NCBI GenBank assembly: GCA_002943765.1
Contig: PQWQ01000005.1
Location: forward strand, 2,667,001-2,731,000
Length of the DNA: 64,000 nucleotides
Reading direction: 5' to 3'
Source of the DNA: Psoroptes ovis
Taxonomy: Eukaryota; Arthropoda; Arachnida; Sarcoptiformes; Psoroptidae
The notes below the pieces were generated by a model, which was not told the origin of the DNA, did no database searches, and saw only the letters and a program-made list of their open reading frames with translations. A program made the translations under genes and the position numbers. Shown here piece by piece: positions 12,026 to 23,104 of this stretch (its first letter is position 1; every line of letters begins with the position of its first letter).

Positions 12026-15000
12026 AAAAAAAAAAGAAAAAGCATAGAAAATAGTTAGCGAAACTTTCGATTGTTTTTTGTATTGAAATAGTTACAACGA
12101 TGGAAGCATTGTGAAAGGCGTTTATTAACGACCAAAATCACGTGAGGACAGCGATAGAGATCGACACCATCGATAACATCAAAATTTTTTTCAGCTCGGT
12201 TTTTGGGGGGTTTTAGGGCTTTAATTAATTAGGCCTTAATTTTAATTGGTTTTCAATCAATTTTATTCGAATCGAAATAATGAAATTATAAATTGATTAT
12301 AATCGCAAAATATTCATAAATATATTGATAATTATCGCTGTATTTTAACCAACATCGCTTGATTGAAGCTGACATGCGATTTAAATAGGAATTTAGGATG
12401 ATTATATGCATTTGATTTGAAGAATATTAGTGTCCATTGTCCATATTTTACGCTTTCATTCATAAGAATCATGGATTCATCCAATTCGTATGGTTAATCA
12501 TTTAAAAGTCCTTCATATCTCCGATTGAAGAATTAAAAAGTTCAATTCGCTTGCCCAATTGATATTGAATAATAATTTGCTAAATTTAATCGGCATATTC
12601 GCCAACAACTTCTTTTCAAAGAAATAACCAATAATTAGTCTTAAATTAAAATTGATAATATTGATTACCATTGACCCAAAGAACTTGTATGTTCAATATG
12701 CCTATTCAAGATGAAAAATTTGGAAAAATTAGCTTAATTCAATGATCAGAAAAGTGTTATACTTGCTTTTTGCTTGCTAAAACAATACTATCAATTCTCA
12801 TGAATCTTCAGTTGATGAATCATCCATGAAAGAATCCATCTTTATTTCGTATAATTCTTTAAAAAAATTCAGGAATGATCAAAAATTCTATGAAAAAAAT
12901 AAAAATGAAAATGATAAATAATTAAAAATATGATTACCTCAATTATTTGCACAAACTTTGATTCAAAGTCAAAGTGATGATCTTAATTTTCTTGACCATC
13001 GATTAAAAATTCAAGTGAGGCCTAGAGTTTGAAAAAAGAATAGAAGAATCAAAATCACAAATTAGGACAATAGGAATGGTTACCTGACATTGCATTTTAA
13101 TAATTTTCATTTCATTTTTGCCTGATTGAGAATTAGAAAATGATTAATAGAACAATTCAATTAAAATCAACTTACTTGAATAATCTGATGATTTCTTCTT
13201 AATGATATATGAATGATTAATTAGTGATGTGGGCTAAATCATTGAATAAATTGATAACTATATTCAACTTGAAATTACGATTGATCATGAAATTCTTTGA
13301 ACAGACTATTGAAGACAAAGATGAACATTGAAATCGATTAAAGATAAAAATCGACAATGGCCAAGTCAAAGCGAAAGTCAAAACCCAATCAATAAATGGC
13401 CAGATCAAAATCCTAATCCGAAGAAGAGTCAAAGAAAGTCAATCAGACATAATTCTATTAATAAACAATGTTCATCTTGACTCCAACAATTGTATCAAGA
13501 ATTTTCGATAATCAAGCAACATTCGAGTTTGAAACAAGTCTTCAATTTTCAATGATGATTTCAGCAAACGTTGTTTTGATGTAAATATGAAATCAGAGAT
13601 TAAATTCTTGAAATTTGGCTGGAAATCACCTCAAATTATCACCTTCAAAGCAATTCATTGATTTATCCATAATTTAGATCGACATCTCACATTATTGATA
13701 TCAAATTTTCAGAAATCTGTGATTGAGTATTTCATGAATAAACTTTAGTCAGATTTTCTTGAATTGAACAAGCTTACATTGGTTTGATTCAATTCTAATT
13801 TACTCGAATTAAAATAATCAAAAATTAATCATTGCTTTAATAATCAAATTATTGAAAACTTAACCTGAGTGCATGAACCAATAATAAATTATCTGGTGAT
13901 ATTATTGCATCATTTAGTTGTAGCTCAGTCTTTTCCAATCCAATGAACATTGATCATCTTGATTAAATGATGTGTCAATACAGTTTTTAGTGGATTAAAA
14001 TTGATGAAAATCCATATTAAAAATTTACTCACAATTTCAATGTAAAATTGATGAAAATCATTTTTACTCATTGTTATGTTTGCTAAAAATATGAACGTTA
14101 AAATTTTCTGAGATTTCATCATAATCAATGGCAATTCGATCAAACAAATTCATCGATAATTATTAAATTGGTTGTTTTTTCAAAAAAACACAATCAATTG
14201 ATGAGTGAAAAAAAGCATTTTTTTCTCGAAGAAATCGAACTTTTTTTTGGCGGCCATTTTCATCGGAAAACTTAACGAGTTTTTCAACGATTTGATTTGA
14301 GGCTGCGCCTTGACGCATTTATTTGAATTTTTGTGATACGCGCTTTATGAATCATCTCAATTTTCAAATTTTGAATTTAAGAATTTTTTTAATTTAATTA
14401 AACTTAAAAGATTGCATTATTCAAATAGAATTATTATTAAATAAGCACAGAAACTTATATAAAATCAATTATATTTCTTGATCTAAAAAAGAAAAAAAAT
14501 CTAATCCTAATTCAATTAGATGATGGACAAAAATCAAAAGCAAGATTTAGAATTGGAATTGATGATTTGATTGATTTCGATTAATTATAAGATATTGAAT
14601 GATAATAAAATGTTTTTGATTAAAAATGAATGTATTTTATAATAAATAATAATGATAACGAATCAATTAATCGAGTGTTTCACACAGATTTCTTGTTGAA
14701 TCAGTCGGCAATTATTTCAATCTATTTACATTAATTGTTGCAAAATTTTTGTAACAGCGATAGCAATGTAGAAATTTTTCGATAAACTTAATCATATTTA
14801 TAAAACTTGTGATCTTTCAGACTTCAGGTCAAAACACAATGAGCAGGCATGAAGTGTTGAGTTAGATTTACATATTGATTTTTGCAATTAATAATTGAGA
14901 TCAAAAAATAGTTGAACTTTTGATGCATATTAACACATGCAAAGTGGTAGAGATGATTTTTCCATTGTCCAACGTTGAATGATCATTCAATTGATATTTG

Positions 15001-15987
15001 GCCTTCAATTATTCCATCGAATACTGCTAAATTGTCTTGAGGCATGCATATTGTTTATGATTACATGAACAGTGATTTGTTGCGGTTCTCTTATTTGCTG
15101 TTACGAAAAGAGATAAGAAAGAATTAAAACAGGTATTTGATATCGTTTATACACTTCCCTTTTTCAAAATGGAATAATGATGATCATTCGCATTGTTTTT
15201 CTGTTGTGGAATTAAACAATAATGTTATTAAAAAGTGATCAATTATATTGATTCTTTTATGATGTCGTGGTTTAAAATAAAATATTGACCTTTGTTGATG
15301 ATATTGATACCTAGATCATCACTGATTTGCCCAATGTCAGAAATTTCTTTTCAAAATCAGTGACGATTTCGTTCATTGTTTCATCATTTTGGGCGATAAC
15401 CATGATGTCCTCGGCAAATATGATAAAAAACCAGGAGCGTTCATACAAATCTCTTCAAACAATCCATTATTTTGCTGATTTTCATCACCATGAAATTTGT
15501 TTCGTATAAAATTTGTCATCATTATCCTTTGCATTAGCCACTGTTTTGACCTGTTTTGGAATTTAAAAAGATTATAATGCGCTCAAAGAATCATAAAAAC
15601 CTTGACCTCTGTTAGAATCAACAGAATGATTATCACCAAACCCAGTATCTATTCCATTGTTTGATCTTCCGTTACCATCCAGTGTTCGGGAACTCCAAGA
15701 TGTTATGATAATCCTAAATAAATCATTAATAATCAATACTTTTCATACCTTGATTTCTTGACCATTAAATACGATCATTTTTAGATAGTTTCAGATACTT
15801 CGATGATGAAAAAGGATAAAGGAAGGAAAAAGGAAAAAGTCAAAGAAAGGATGAAAAAGGATGGAAAAGTAAAAGATTGGATCAGTATGTGATGATGATG
15901 AAAATGGATCAAACAGTTAGGAATTGAGCAAATAAACAATGAAAAAAAAAACAGTTGAATTATATTCAGTAATTTGAAAAAAATAGC
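12026..15987. other. Left, largely non-coding part of the transposon
   Basis: About 4 kb with no long open frame. The minus strand has several splice-donor-like sequences (TTGTGAGTAA at about 14030, CTCAGGTTAAG at 13865, CAGGTAACC at 13080, TTCAAGTAAG at 13173). It also has a short signal-peptide-like start MMKSQKILTFIFLANITMS at about 14122. These could be exons of a second gene or chance matches; I could not build a model. The poly-T tract and purine-rich stretches at 15.8-15.9 kb look like simple sequence. Confidence 0.4.
15330..15450 (-). pseudogene. Decayed Ty1/copia reverse transcriptase fragment nested in the transposon
   Basis: The minus strand translates as FFIIFAEDIMVIAQNDETM, then NEIVTDFEKKFLTLG. 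This resembles the copia RT catalytic block ('llYVDDmlIag.n...i...k..L...F.mkdLG') with the YVDD box altered to FAED. Stops occur on both sides. It is short, and a weak but patterned match. Confidence 0.5.
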
Positions 15988-16098
15988 TTCAGATACTTCG
16001 AGTTGATTTGTATCCAGGGTTATCTTCAGATACTTCGAGTTGGTTTGTATCCAGGGTTATCTTCAGATACTTCGAGTTGGTTTGTATCCAGGGTCAGT
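15988..16098. repeat. 37-bp tandem repeat, three copies
   Basis: Units begin at 15988, 16025 and 16062 and start TTCAGATACTTCGAGTTG. They are nearly identical, with one A/G difference in unit 1. A partial related unit lies near 15789. The last unit overlaps the transposase stop codon at 16094-16096. Confidence 0.9.
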
Positions 16099-19027
16099 TA
16101 GCTTCAGATCTATTTTGAGTTGTCTTGCATTTTCGGCTTACGTTATTCAAATGGTAAGCGCCATCCATTTTGAATATAAAACTGTTTATATAAAATAATT
16201 GATTCAGTTCCACTGAATAATTAGGAGATTTGATGGAAATTTTGGGGATGTTACATCTCTCATCGTTTTCAGTGGTTCGCCATAATATTCCGCTTGCAAT
16301 AATCTTATTTTCTTTTCTGAAGAACTTTTTAGCCTCCAGAAATTCATCATCTGTATTCGAAAGGGCCCTAGCAATTTGGTGATTCAATGGAAACGGTCGA
16401 TCACTAGCCAACAATGGTCCATCTAAACCTTCTTCGATATCTTTTCTGTCCGCAAAGAAAGGCATCGATGCCTGATGCCGCTTCAGGATCGATTGCGGAA
16501 CATTCATATAATTTTTCGATGCCTCAATAAGATCTTTCAGAAAAGCATGCTTTCGCTCATACTTTTCTGTGCTGTATCGCATTAAAGATCCATAAAATGC
16601 AGTCATTTCACCGTAATGTGTTATGAAATGCATCTTTGGGAACATGATATCTTCATCGATACAGTTTTGGGCCAGAGATTTAGCAACTGACCCGATTTCT
16701 TGCGCATCGCCTGGATTACTAGTGTAAGTCAGGTATATGAATTTTCGAAGATTAAAGTATAGTTCAAATTCCCTATCATGTCGAAGCAAAATTTCGGGGA
16801 AAATTTCGATGAGGCGACAAGCGAATTCAAGTTTCTGAAATCCTTTCCCCTTGATCAACATAGTGGAGCCGGAACTGATGGTAATTAGCCCGTTGACTAA
16901 TTTAAGGCCATCAATTCTTTCTTTCATACTGCCAGAATCGATAAATTTTGATATTTTCTTCAAAACTGCTGGCAAAATCCTAGTCACGATACCTGTAAAA
17001 AAAGAATGACATTTAATGTTAGAAAAAGTTTAGAGAAGAATTTTACCTTCGGGAACATCGTGGAACCAGTCAGGAGGGGAAAGTTGATAAACGTTTATAC
17101 TCAGAGATGCGAAAGCTGAGTTTCTTTTAATTCCGTAGTAACTTTGGAATTTGCTGCTCTTAGTCACAGACTGCAAATCTGAGGCATATTTTTCGTACCC
17201 TCTGTTTATTGTTAGGGGTCGAACTTCGATTTCTTTAATATTTTTATAACTTTGCCCGCAGTATCTGCATCTGAATGACCGACCAAATGAACAGCTGAAT
17301 CCTAACAGTTCAGCGATGGCTAAGTTATCTCCTATGTCATCAAAAATACGAGATTAATTATAGGATTCGAAATGATACATTCAAAATATAACATACCCAG
17401 AATATGCGAGAGGCATACCGGTATCTTGGTACCCTTATATTCGACTCCATTTTGAATCAAACTTTTCAAGTCATCTATGAGAGGAGACATCATGTCTTCG
17501 TATGTGACTTGAGCCGATTTCCTATCTTGGGACCGCCATATCATCAAAACATAAATGGAACTGAGTTTGGTGGTGGGTATGACATGATTGTCAACATCAA
17601 GATACAATGCGTAAATTTTTTGCCTTGCACTCGATGCTCCCAAGGGATTTGCCACACCAAACTCATCGCCGTACACCATAAGCCTCAACTTGTTGTTGAA
17701 ATCATTTTTATGGATATACGGGGGCAGTTGGTCCCGTTTTTCTTCCAGAATTATTTTCACCAATTGATCTGAGAGAATATATTCCTTGATTAGCGATTTC
17801 ACCGGAACGTAATAATAACGAAGCCCAGAATTCGAAAATTGATATTCTTTAAATTGGATGTAACCGTTCATTCTTCTGATATATTGCCGTTGATAATATC
17901 TTGAAGCGATAAAATTTTCAATATATTTTTTCAAGAGAGGATTTCTTCTTATCAATATTCGGCTCCAGGTTTTCAATAAATTTGCTGTTGAAGAATGCTT
18001 TGCCTTATCTACATTTAAGTTATATATTACAGATTCCGCTAATTCGGCAAAATCAGTGTAATCGTCCTCTGATAAATTTTTTTTGACTTTTTCAAAGAAT
18101 GGAAATGGCGCTGTATAATCGTCATCATCATCGTCTTCGTCTTCTTCATCTTCTACGTAGTCACAAGTAATTGTTATTAAGTCATCCGAATCGTAATCTG
18201 TTTCTTCTTCCGAACTTGAAATAGACATAGGTTCGGGTGTCGGCGGTCGAATATCATCTGTGGGCAATGGTGCTGATGATGTTGATGGTAATGGTTCTGA
18301 TGATGCTTCTTGCGATGATGTTGCTGGTAATGGTTCTGATGATGCTTCTTGCGGTGATGTTGATGGTAATGGTTCTGATGATGCTTCTTGCGGTGATGTT
18401 GATGGTAATGGTTCTGATGATTCTTCTTGCGGTGATGTTGCTGGTAATGGTTCTGATGATGCTTCTTGCGGTGATATGTCGATCGATGGATCAATGAAGG
18501 CTTCCATATGATTTTTATCGATGTGTCGTAACATACCACTGTCGGTCTTATAAATACGGCCACAGCATGAAATTGATGAAACTATTTTCTGTTGCAAATC
18601 TTTGTAATTCTTGTAGATTGGACTTTGCGGATCTAATTTTCTCCTCTTTTGTAGGTTTTTCAAATTACTTTTCAGATCTTCCGATTTCGCTAAATAGTCC
18701 TTCAAGTCGTCTTGATGTTTTGGATCAGAATTGGCTAACTCGGTCATTTTTTGCTGAATATATTCAAATTTTTCCATATCGATATTGAATGATTGATAAT
18801 TTTGGACGGTAACTTCTAACTTTTCAACGAATTCTTTATAAATTTTAATAAGTTCATAAGCGAGTATTCCTTGTTGAATATAGCAACACACAGTGAGCAT
18901 TTTTGATTTGACTTTTTGGACTTCGTTATTTTCTGTTAATTCAAAAATTAATTGTCAATTATCAAAATAATAACAGTCAAATTATTAATATCTGTGCAAA
19001 AATATACTCACTGTTGGTAGCCGACAT
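16094..19027 (-). CDS. DDE-type transposase of the 9-kb element (four exons, 911 aa)
   Basis: Exons are 19027..19012, 18932..17397, 17331..17047 and 16992..16094. All three introns are phase 1 with GTGAGT, GTATGT and GTAAAA donors, and the total is 2,736 nt with no stop. A C2H2-like finger (CCGRIYKTDSGMLRHIDKNH) lies near residues 128-147. It is followed by five 13-residue PQEASSEPLP repeats, an acidic stretch, and a catalytic region with YGDEFGVANPLG (Asp about 428), SHILGDNLA split by intron 2 (Asp about 520), a CRYC pair, and THYGEMTAFYGSL..YERKH (Glu about 758). This 'D..NPLG / ILGDN / CRYC / H..THY..GPL..ERKH' series is typical of large animal DNA-transposon transposases related to the CACTA-like/KDZ group; the exact superfamily is not settled from sequence alone. 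It presumably cuts and integrates the surrounding element. Confidence 0.85.
18278..18472 (-). repeat. 39-bp minisatellite inside the transposase gene (five units)
   Basis: Five consecutive 39-nt units encode the 13-residue repeat SPQEASSEPLPxT between the zinc finger and the catalytic part. Units differ at one or two codons (A/E, S/A). A linker of this kind tends to vary in length between copies of an element. Confidence 0.92.
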
Positions 19028-21044
19028 ATTTGATGGATTAGAATTATTCGAAACGGTACAGTGAAATTTATCTGAAAAAAATGAATTAGATTCTGAGGTT
19101 CAAGCTATAGATATTAAAATGGAATTAAAATTAATCAAACAGTTAAGAATAAATGAAAAATATAAATGATATTCGGTTAATCAAAAAAAAGTGGAAATAT
19201 AAATGGAAAAGTTAATATAAATTGAATATTGAGATTGAATAATGATAATGATGGGCGAGAATTTGATAAAAATGAAGATGAAATTTTAAAATGATCGTAA
19301 CAAAATCGTGAAATTGTTGCAGAGAATAGGTTATTTTCGTATGATTTTCGTTGTTAGACTTCATTCAACAAAAATCGTTATAATTTTATTAAAAATCGTT
19401 GCAAAATATAAAATTCAAATTTTAAAAGGAGAGAGATTTAGGGACTTTATTCACAAAGGACGTACACCAATTATTTATTTCAATTACTGATGGGCACAAA
19501 AAATAATTAGCAGTTTCAAGAAATAGAATCAAAGCCCATGTTGACCACCGTGACATATCCAATTATGAATATTTTTATCTTATGGTTCTAAGCCTTTAAT
19601 TGCTTTTGAGATTTTTCTTAAGAAACTTAGAACCTTTCCCAAAACACAAACCGTTCTGAAAAAAATTGTATATATTTATTTTTGAACATTCTTATCTTAC
19701 GAATTTAATCCGTTAATTGATTTTGAAAATTTTTAGAAGAAAGCTAAACTTTCCTACGATACGAACAACAGAACAACATAAAGTACGCAACACAAAGACC
19801 AAGGATCGGCACAAACAACATAATTACTCTCAAACACTAACCAAAAACACATATTTGAACACCACGATCGTCGACACTTAGGTCTCATTATCAAAAAGTC
19901 AAAGACAAAGTTAGGATGTCAATTTCAATGACCAAGTGGCCACGACGTGAGAATAAACATTTTTCCTCTATTAATTTAACTTTCCATTTTAAAATGTTTT
20001 TCAGATAAAATAAACCATAACTAATAACCCATAAAGTTCAATAAAGTTTTAAAGTCCCAAAGTTTAAAGATTTTAATTCAATATTTGTCGTTTAGCCCTT
20101 TCGTTATGCAACAGAAATTGTTAAAAAGAAAATATGAATTTTGAAGAAAAATAGTCAACTGACGACGAAAAGGATTACTGAGCTGGCGACGCGAGGGATT
20201 AAATGTGAGAAAAAAATATTTGAGGCCCTTAAGCCCTTAGGTATATTAATGTTTGCGAGTTTCTTTAAGTTTCTGTCGTGTGAAAATTTTGAAAAATAAT
20301 TTGGAAACATTTTACGGCTCTGATGTCAAAGACCTTTCTGAAATGTTTGCAAGGTCGAGTCCTTGGATCTTCCGATTGCACAGTGATCACATTCGTTTTT
20401 AATTATAATATTCTTCATGTATTTTCGTATTCAAATTTCAGTTTATTCAATTATAAAAATTTTATTTAATAATTTTCATCAATTAAAAAAATACAAATTT
20501 GTTTCATGCAATCACATTAATAACAATTGGAGATGATTATTTCATTAATCGATCTGGTTCCGAACTCATGGAAATATGGGTCCAATTTTGTGTTGAATGA
20601 ATAAGGCCTCTAAATGATTTCGGGCATTGAGATTTCATCTAATTTAAAATTATAGAAAAATTATTAGCTTAGATTTCTTTATTACTCATGACTTATTCAT
20701 TGAAAATTAGGCTCAAAATTTTACTCAAAATCCGACCAAGTTTCCCAAATTTATCATCATTTGTTGGTTAGCATTGAGAAATGCGTAATTTGACAATTAT
20801 TTCTCAATTTATTGGCTCAACAATCCTACTAAATGACAAATTTGATATTTGTTGCCCTGAAAATCAAGCGAATTCAATAAACTTCATTATTATCAATTTT
20901 TCAAAAATTTTTACAAGTCCAAATCATCAGCTGTGAACGATTGTGAAATTTTTATACATTGAAATAACCAAACATGTATATATGTTTTTTAGCGGAGGAG
21001 GAGCAGAAATTTGCCTATGCTTCTACCACATGAAAATCTGATGG
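19028..21044. other. Right, non-coding part of the transposon (5' side of its gene)
   Basis: About 2 kb between the transposase start codon and the right TIR. No open frame of note. It must contain the transposase promoter, but no core element is clear. Confidence 0.45.
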
Positions 21045-21057
21045 ATTTTCCTGAGAG

Positions 21058-22004
21058 TAGCATTTATTAAAAAAAATTCATCAATGATGTATATTAACCA
21101 ATGTAATACACCGAAATTATATTCACTTTTACTAAATTCATGTAAAAAATTTAAATGTATAGCTGTAGCAATCAATACTTTTGAAATGAAAAAATAACAT
21201 AAAAAATTATTCATAAGTAGTTATCAATCAAATTTCAAAGAATTAATTACCAACGAGAATTTGCGTGAATAGATTAATTTTTTCTTGTATCAACATATAG
21301 ATTACCAAATAAACGCGTCCACGTATTGGTGCTGTTGTAAATAATTTCATTGGATTTTTACGAAACAAACGTAGATTCAATCGAAATTTTTCCATCTCAA
21401 ACCATGAATCAAGCCATGCACGTATATAATAGAATTTATTATATATTAATTCAATCAAATTCAATGATATTCTGTAGTTTCGATTAAATTTTCTATGAAA
21501 ATATTTTGCTTGTCTAATTTGGATTAATTTTTTGATTATTAAATCTTTATTTTCATGTTTTAAATAGCAATCAAAATAATGTTCATAATTAATGACCATC
21601 AAATCATATAATACTTTGAATGACAATTTTCTATTCAATTGAATTTGACTATTAACATCACTATCAAAATGATAAAATGTACGTCGTGCTATTATCGATA
21701 ATATTATTGTAAAAAACATTAATATAAACAAAAATTCATCATTAATATTTTTCTTTAGCCAATAATAATTGAAAAGATGATCATATTTATATAATGGAAA
21801 TAATTTCATATGTCGATTTATTATTATTAATAGTAATACACGTATTAAATAATATTTTAATATTTTATCTTCAAAATAATATAAATATTTTAATAATTTT
21901 TTAGATTTTAATTCATCTTTATTCAATTCTTGTTCATTTTGATGATAATAATTATATAATTGTTTGATTTGTCCATAACTAAATTTATTGATTTTCAAAT
22001 ACAT
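21058..22004 (-). pseudogene. Copy E, 5' part (exon 1 and start of exon 2), cut by the transposon
   Basis: Exon 1 is 22004..21251 (754 nt) with donor TTG/GTAATT; exon 2 starts at 21177 after AAAAG and reads VLIATAIHLNFLHEFSKSEYNF-type sequence up to INAT, where it enters the TIR at 21057. Reading on, the frame ends shortly inside the transposon, so a protein made from this part would lack all of exon 2 beyond its first 40 residues and the last TM. Exon 1 belongs to the A/B/C subfamily. See the 3' part at 11292-12012. Confidence 0.87.
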
Positions 22005-23104
22005 TTTTTCTTTGTTCTCAAATAAAATTATTTATAAATCTATATTGATCAATTAATGAAAATTTAAAATTTTATTTCAATCAATTTGTGTGATGAAATG
22101 ATATTAAAACATATGAAAAAAAGGGCAAAAAATAATTGAATTTCTATTTAATTGGTAATTCAATTTTTTTATCATTAAAAATTCACTTGATTCAATCGAA
22201 AAATGATTTCGATTTTCAATTAGTGAAAACTGGGTAAATTGTTTGAAAAAAAAATTCATGTTCTCCAATGGAAACGAATTCCATTGATCGCTTTGAATGA
22301 ATGAAAAATCATTGAAATCGAATTTTTAAAATTGATTCAATGAAATTATTATTTTTATTTCTCAACCGACAGAATGTTTTAAAATCATTCAAGTTATTTG
22401 CATGAATATTTTCAATCAGTTTGATCAATCATAGTCTCGGCAACAATTATTGTTATGATATTTTCAATGGCAACTTTATGTGTATCGAAAATTATTGATG
22501 ATTTTTTAAACTCAGTCTAAAAAAATAAAAAGTGAATAAATTTGAATTCGGAATAAACATAGATAATGATACTTATTGAAAAAAAAACAAATCATATCCA
22601 ATGTATTCATCATGTTTATTTTGATTCAAAAATCATTTATCATTATTGATTTAGTTGTACTTCGAAAAAATGAAATTCTAAAGCAAAGTTGCTATGCAAA
22701 ATTTTTTCATTGATTCTTGTCTAAATATAAAATCTAATTGATAATGTTAATGATATTCATGCGAATATTTGTAAATATTTAAGTTTATTTGAACCATGCA
22801 TTAAAGCAAATAAATAAATAAATAAATGAAGCAAAACAAACAAATATCATTCATCATGGATCAATTTATTTTTCATTGAAAAACAAACAAGAATGTTTCC
22901 ATTTGAGAAAAAAATGGAGAATAATTGAATTTAATCATATAAAAATTCATTGAAATAATGAATCTTTTTTTAATCATTTTTTTCAAATAAATATAAATGA
23001 TGAATATTTAGATTTGGATGATTAGAAATGATCGATGGTTGATAATTGGTCGATTATGTCATCATTTATGTTCATGCAATAGTCATGTAATTCGATATGA
23101 ATGA
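22005..23104. other. Spacer between copies E and F
   Basis: 1.1 kb of AT-rich DNA with no gene. Part of it (22300-22500) is paralogous to the D-E spacer. It contains the upstream region of copy E. Confidence 0.5.

Larger units (their letters stand above)
12013..21057. mobile_element. 9,045-bp DNA transposon with 13-bp TIRs and TA target duplication
   Basis: The left end reads CTCTCAGGAAAAT at 12013-12025 and the right end is its exact reverse complement at 21045-21057. Both ends sit directly beside TA in the middle of exon 2 of copy E, and removing the element with one TA restores the receptor frame perfectly. Behind the TIRs the ends differ, although both contain a GCATAG word about 25-40 bp inside. 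The element carries one multi-exon DDE-type transposase gene (16094-19027, minus), a 37-bp tandem repeat at the gene's 3' end, a copia RT remnant at about 15.33-15.45 kb, and about 6 kb with no clear genes. TA duplication fits mariner-like insertion, but the transposase is not mariner and the ends are not CACTA, so I leave the superfamily open. Perfect TIRs and an intact gene suggest recent activity. Confidence 0.88.

Noticed and set aside
15327..15509. 60-codon plus-strand frame
   Set aside because: The opposite strand carries a copia RT remnant that explains the codon-like pattern.
18177..18563. Open frames in all six readings over the PQEASSEPLP repeat
   Set aside because: They are shadows produced by the 39-bp repeat; only the minus frame continues into the transposase.
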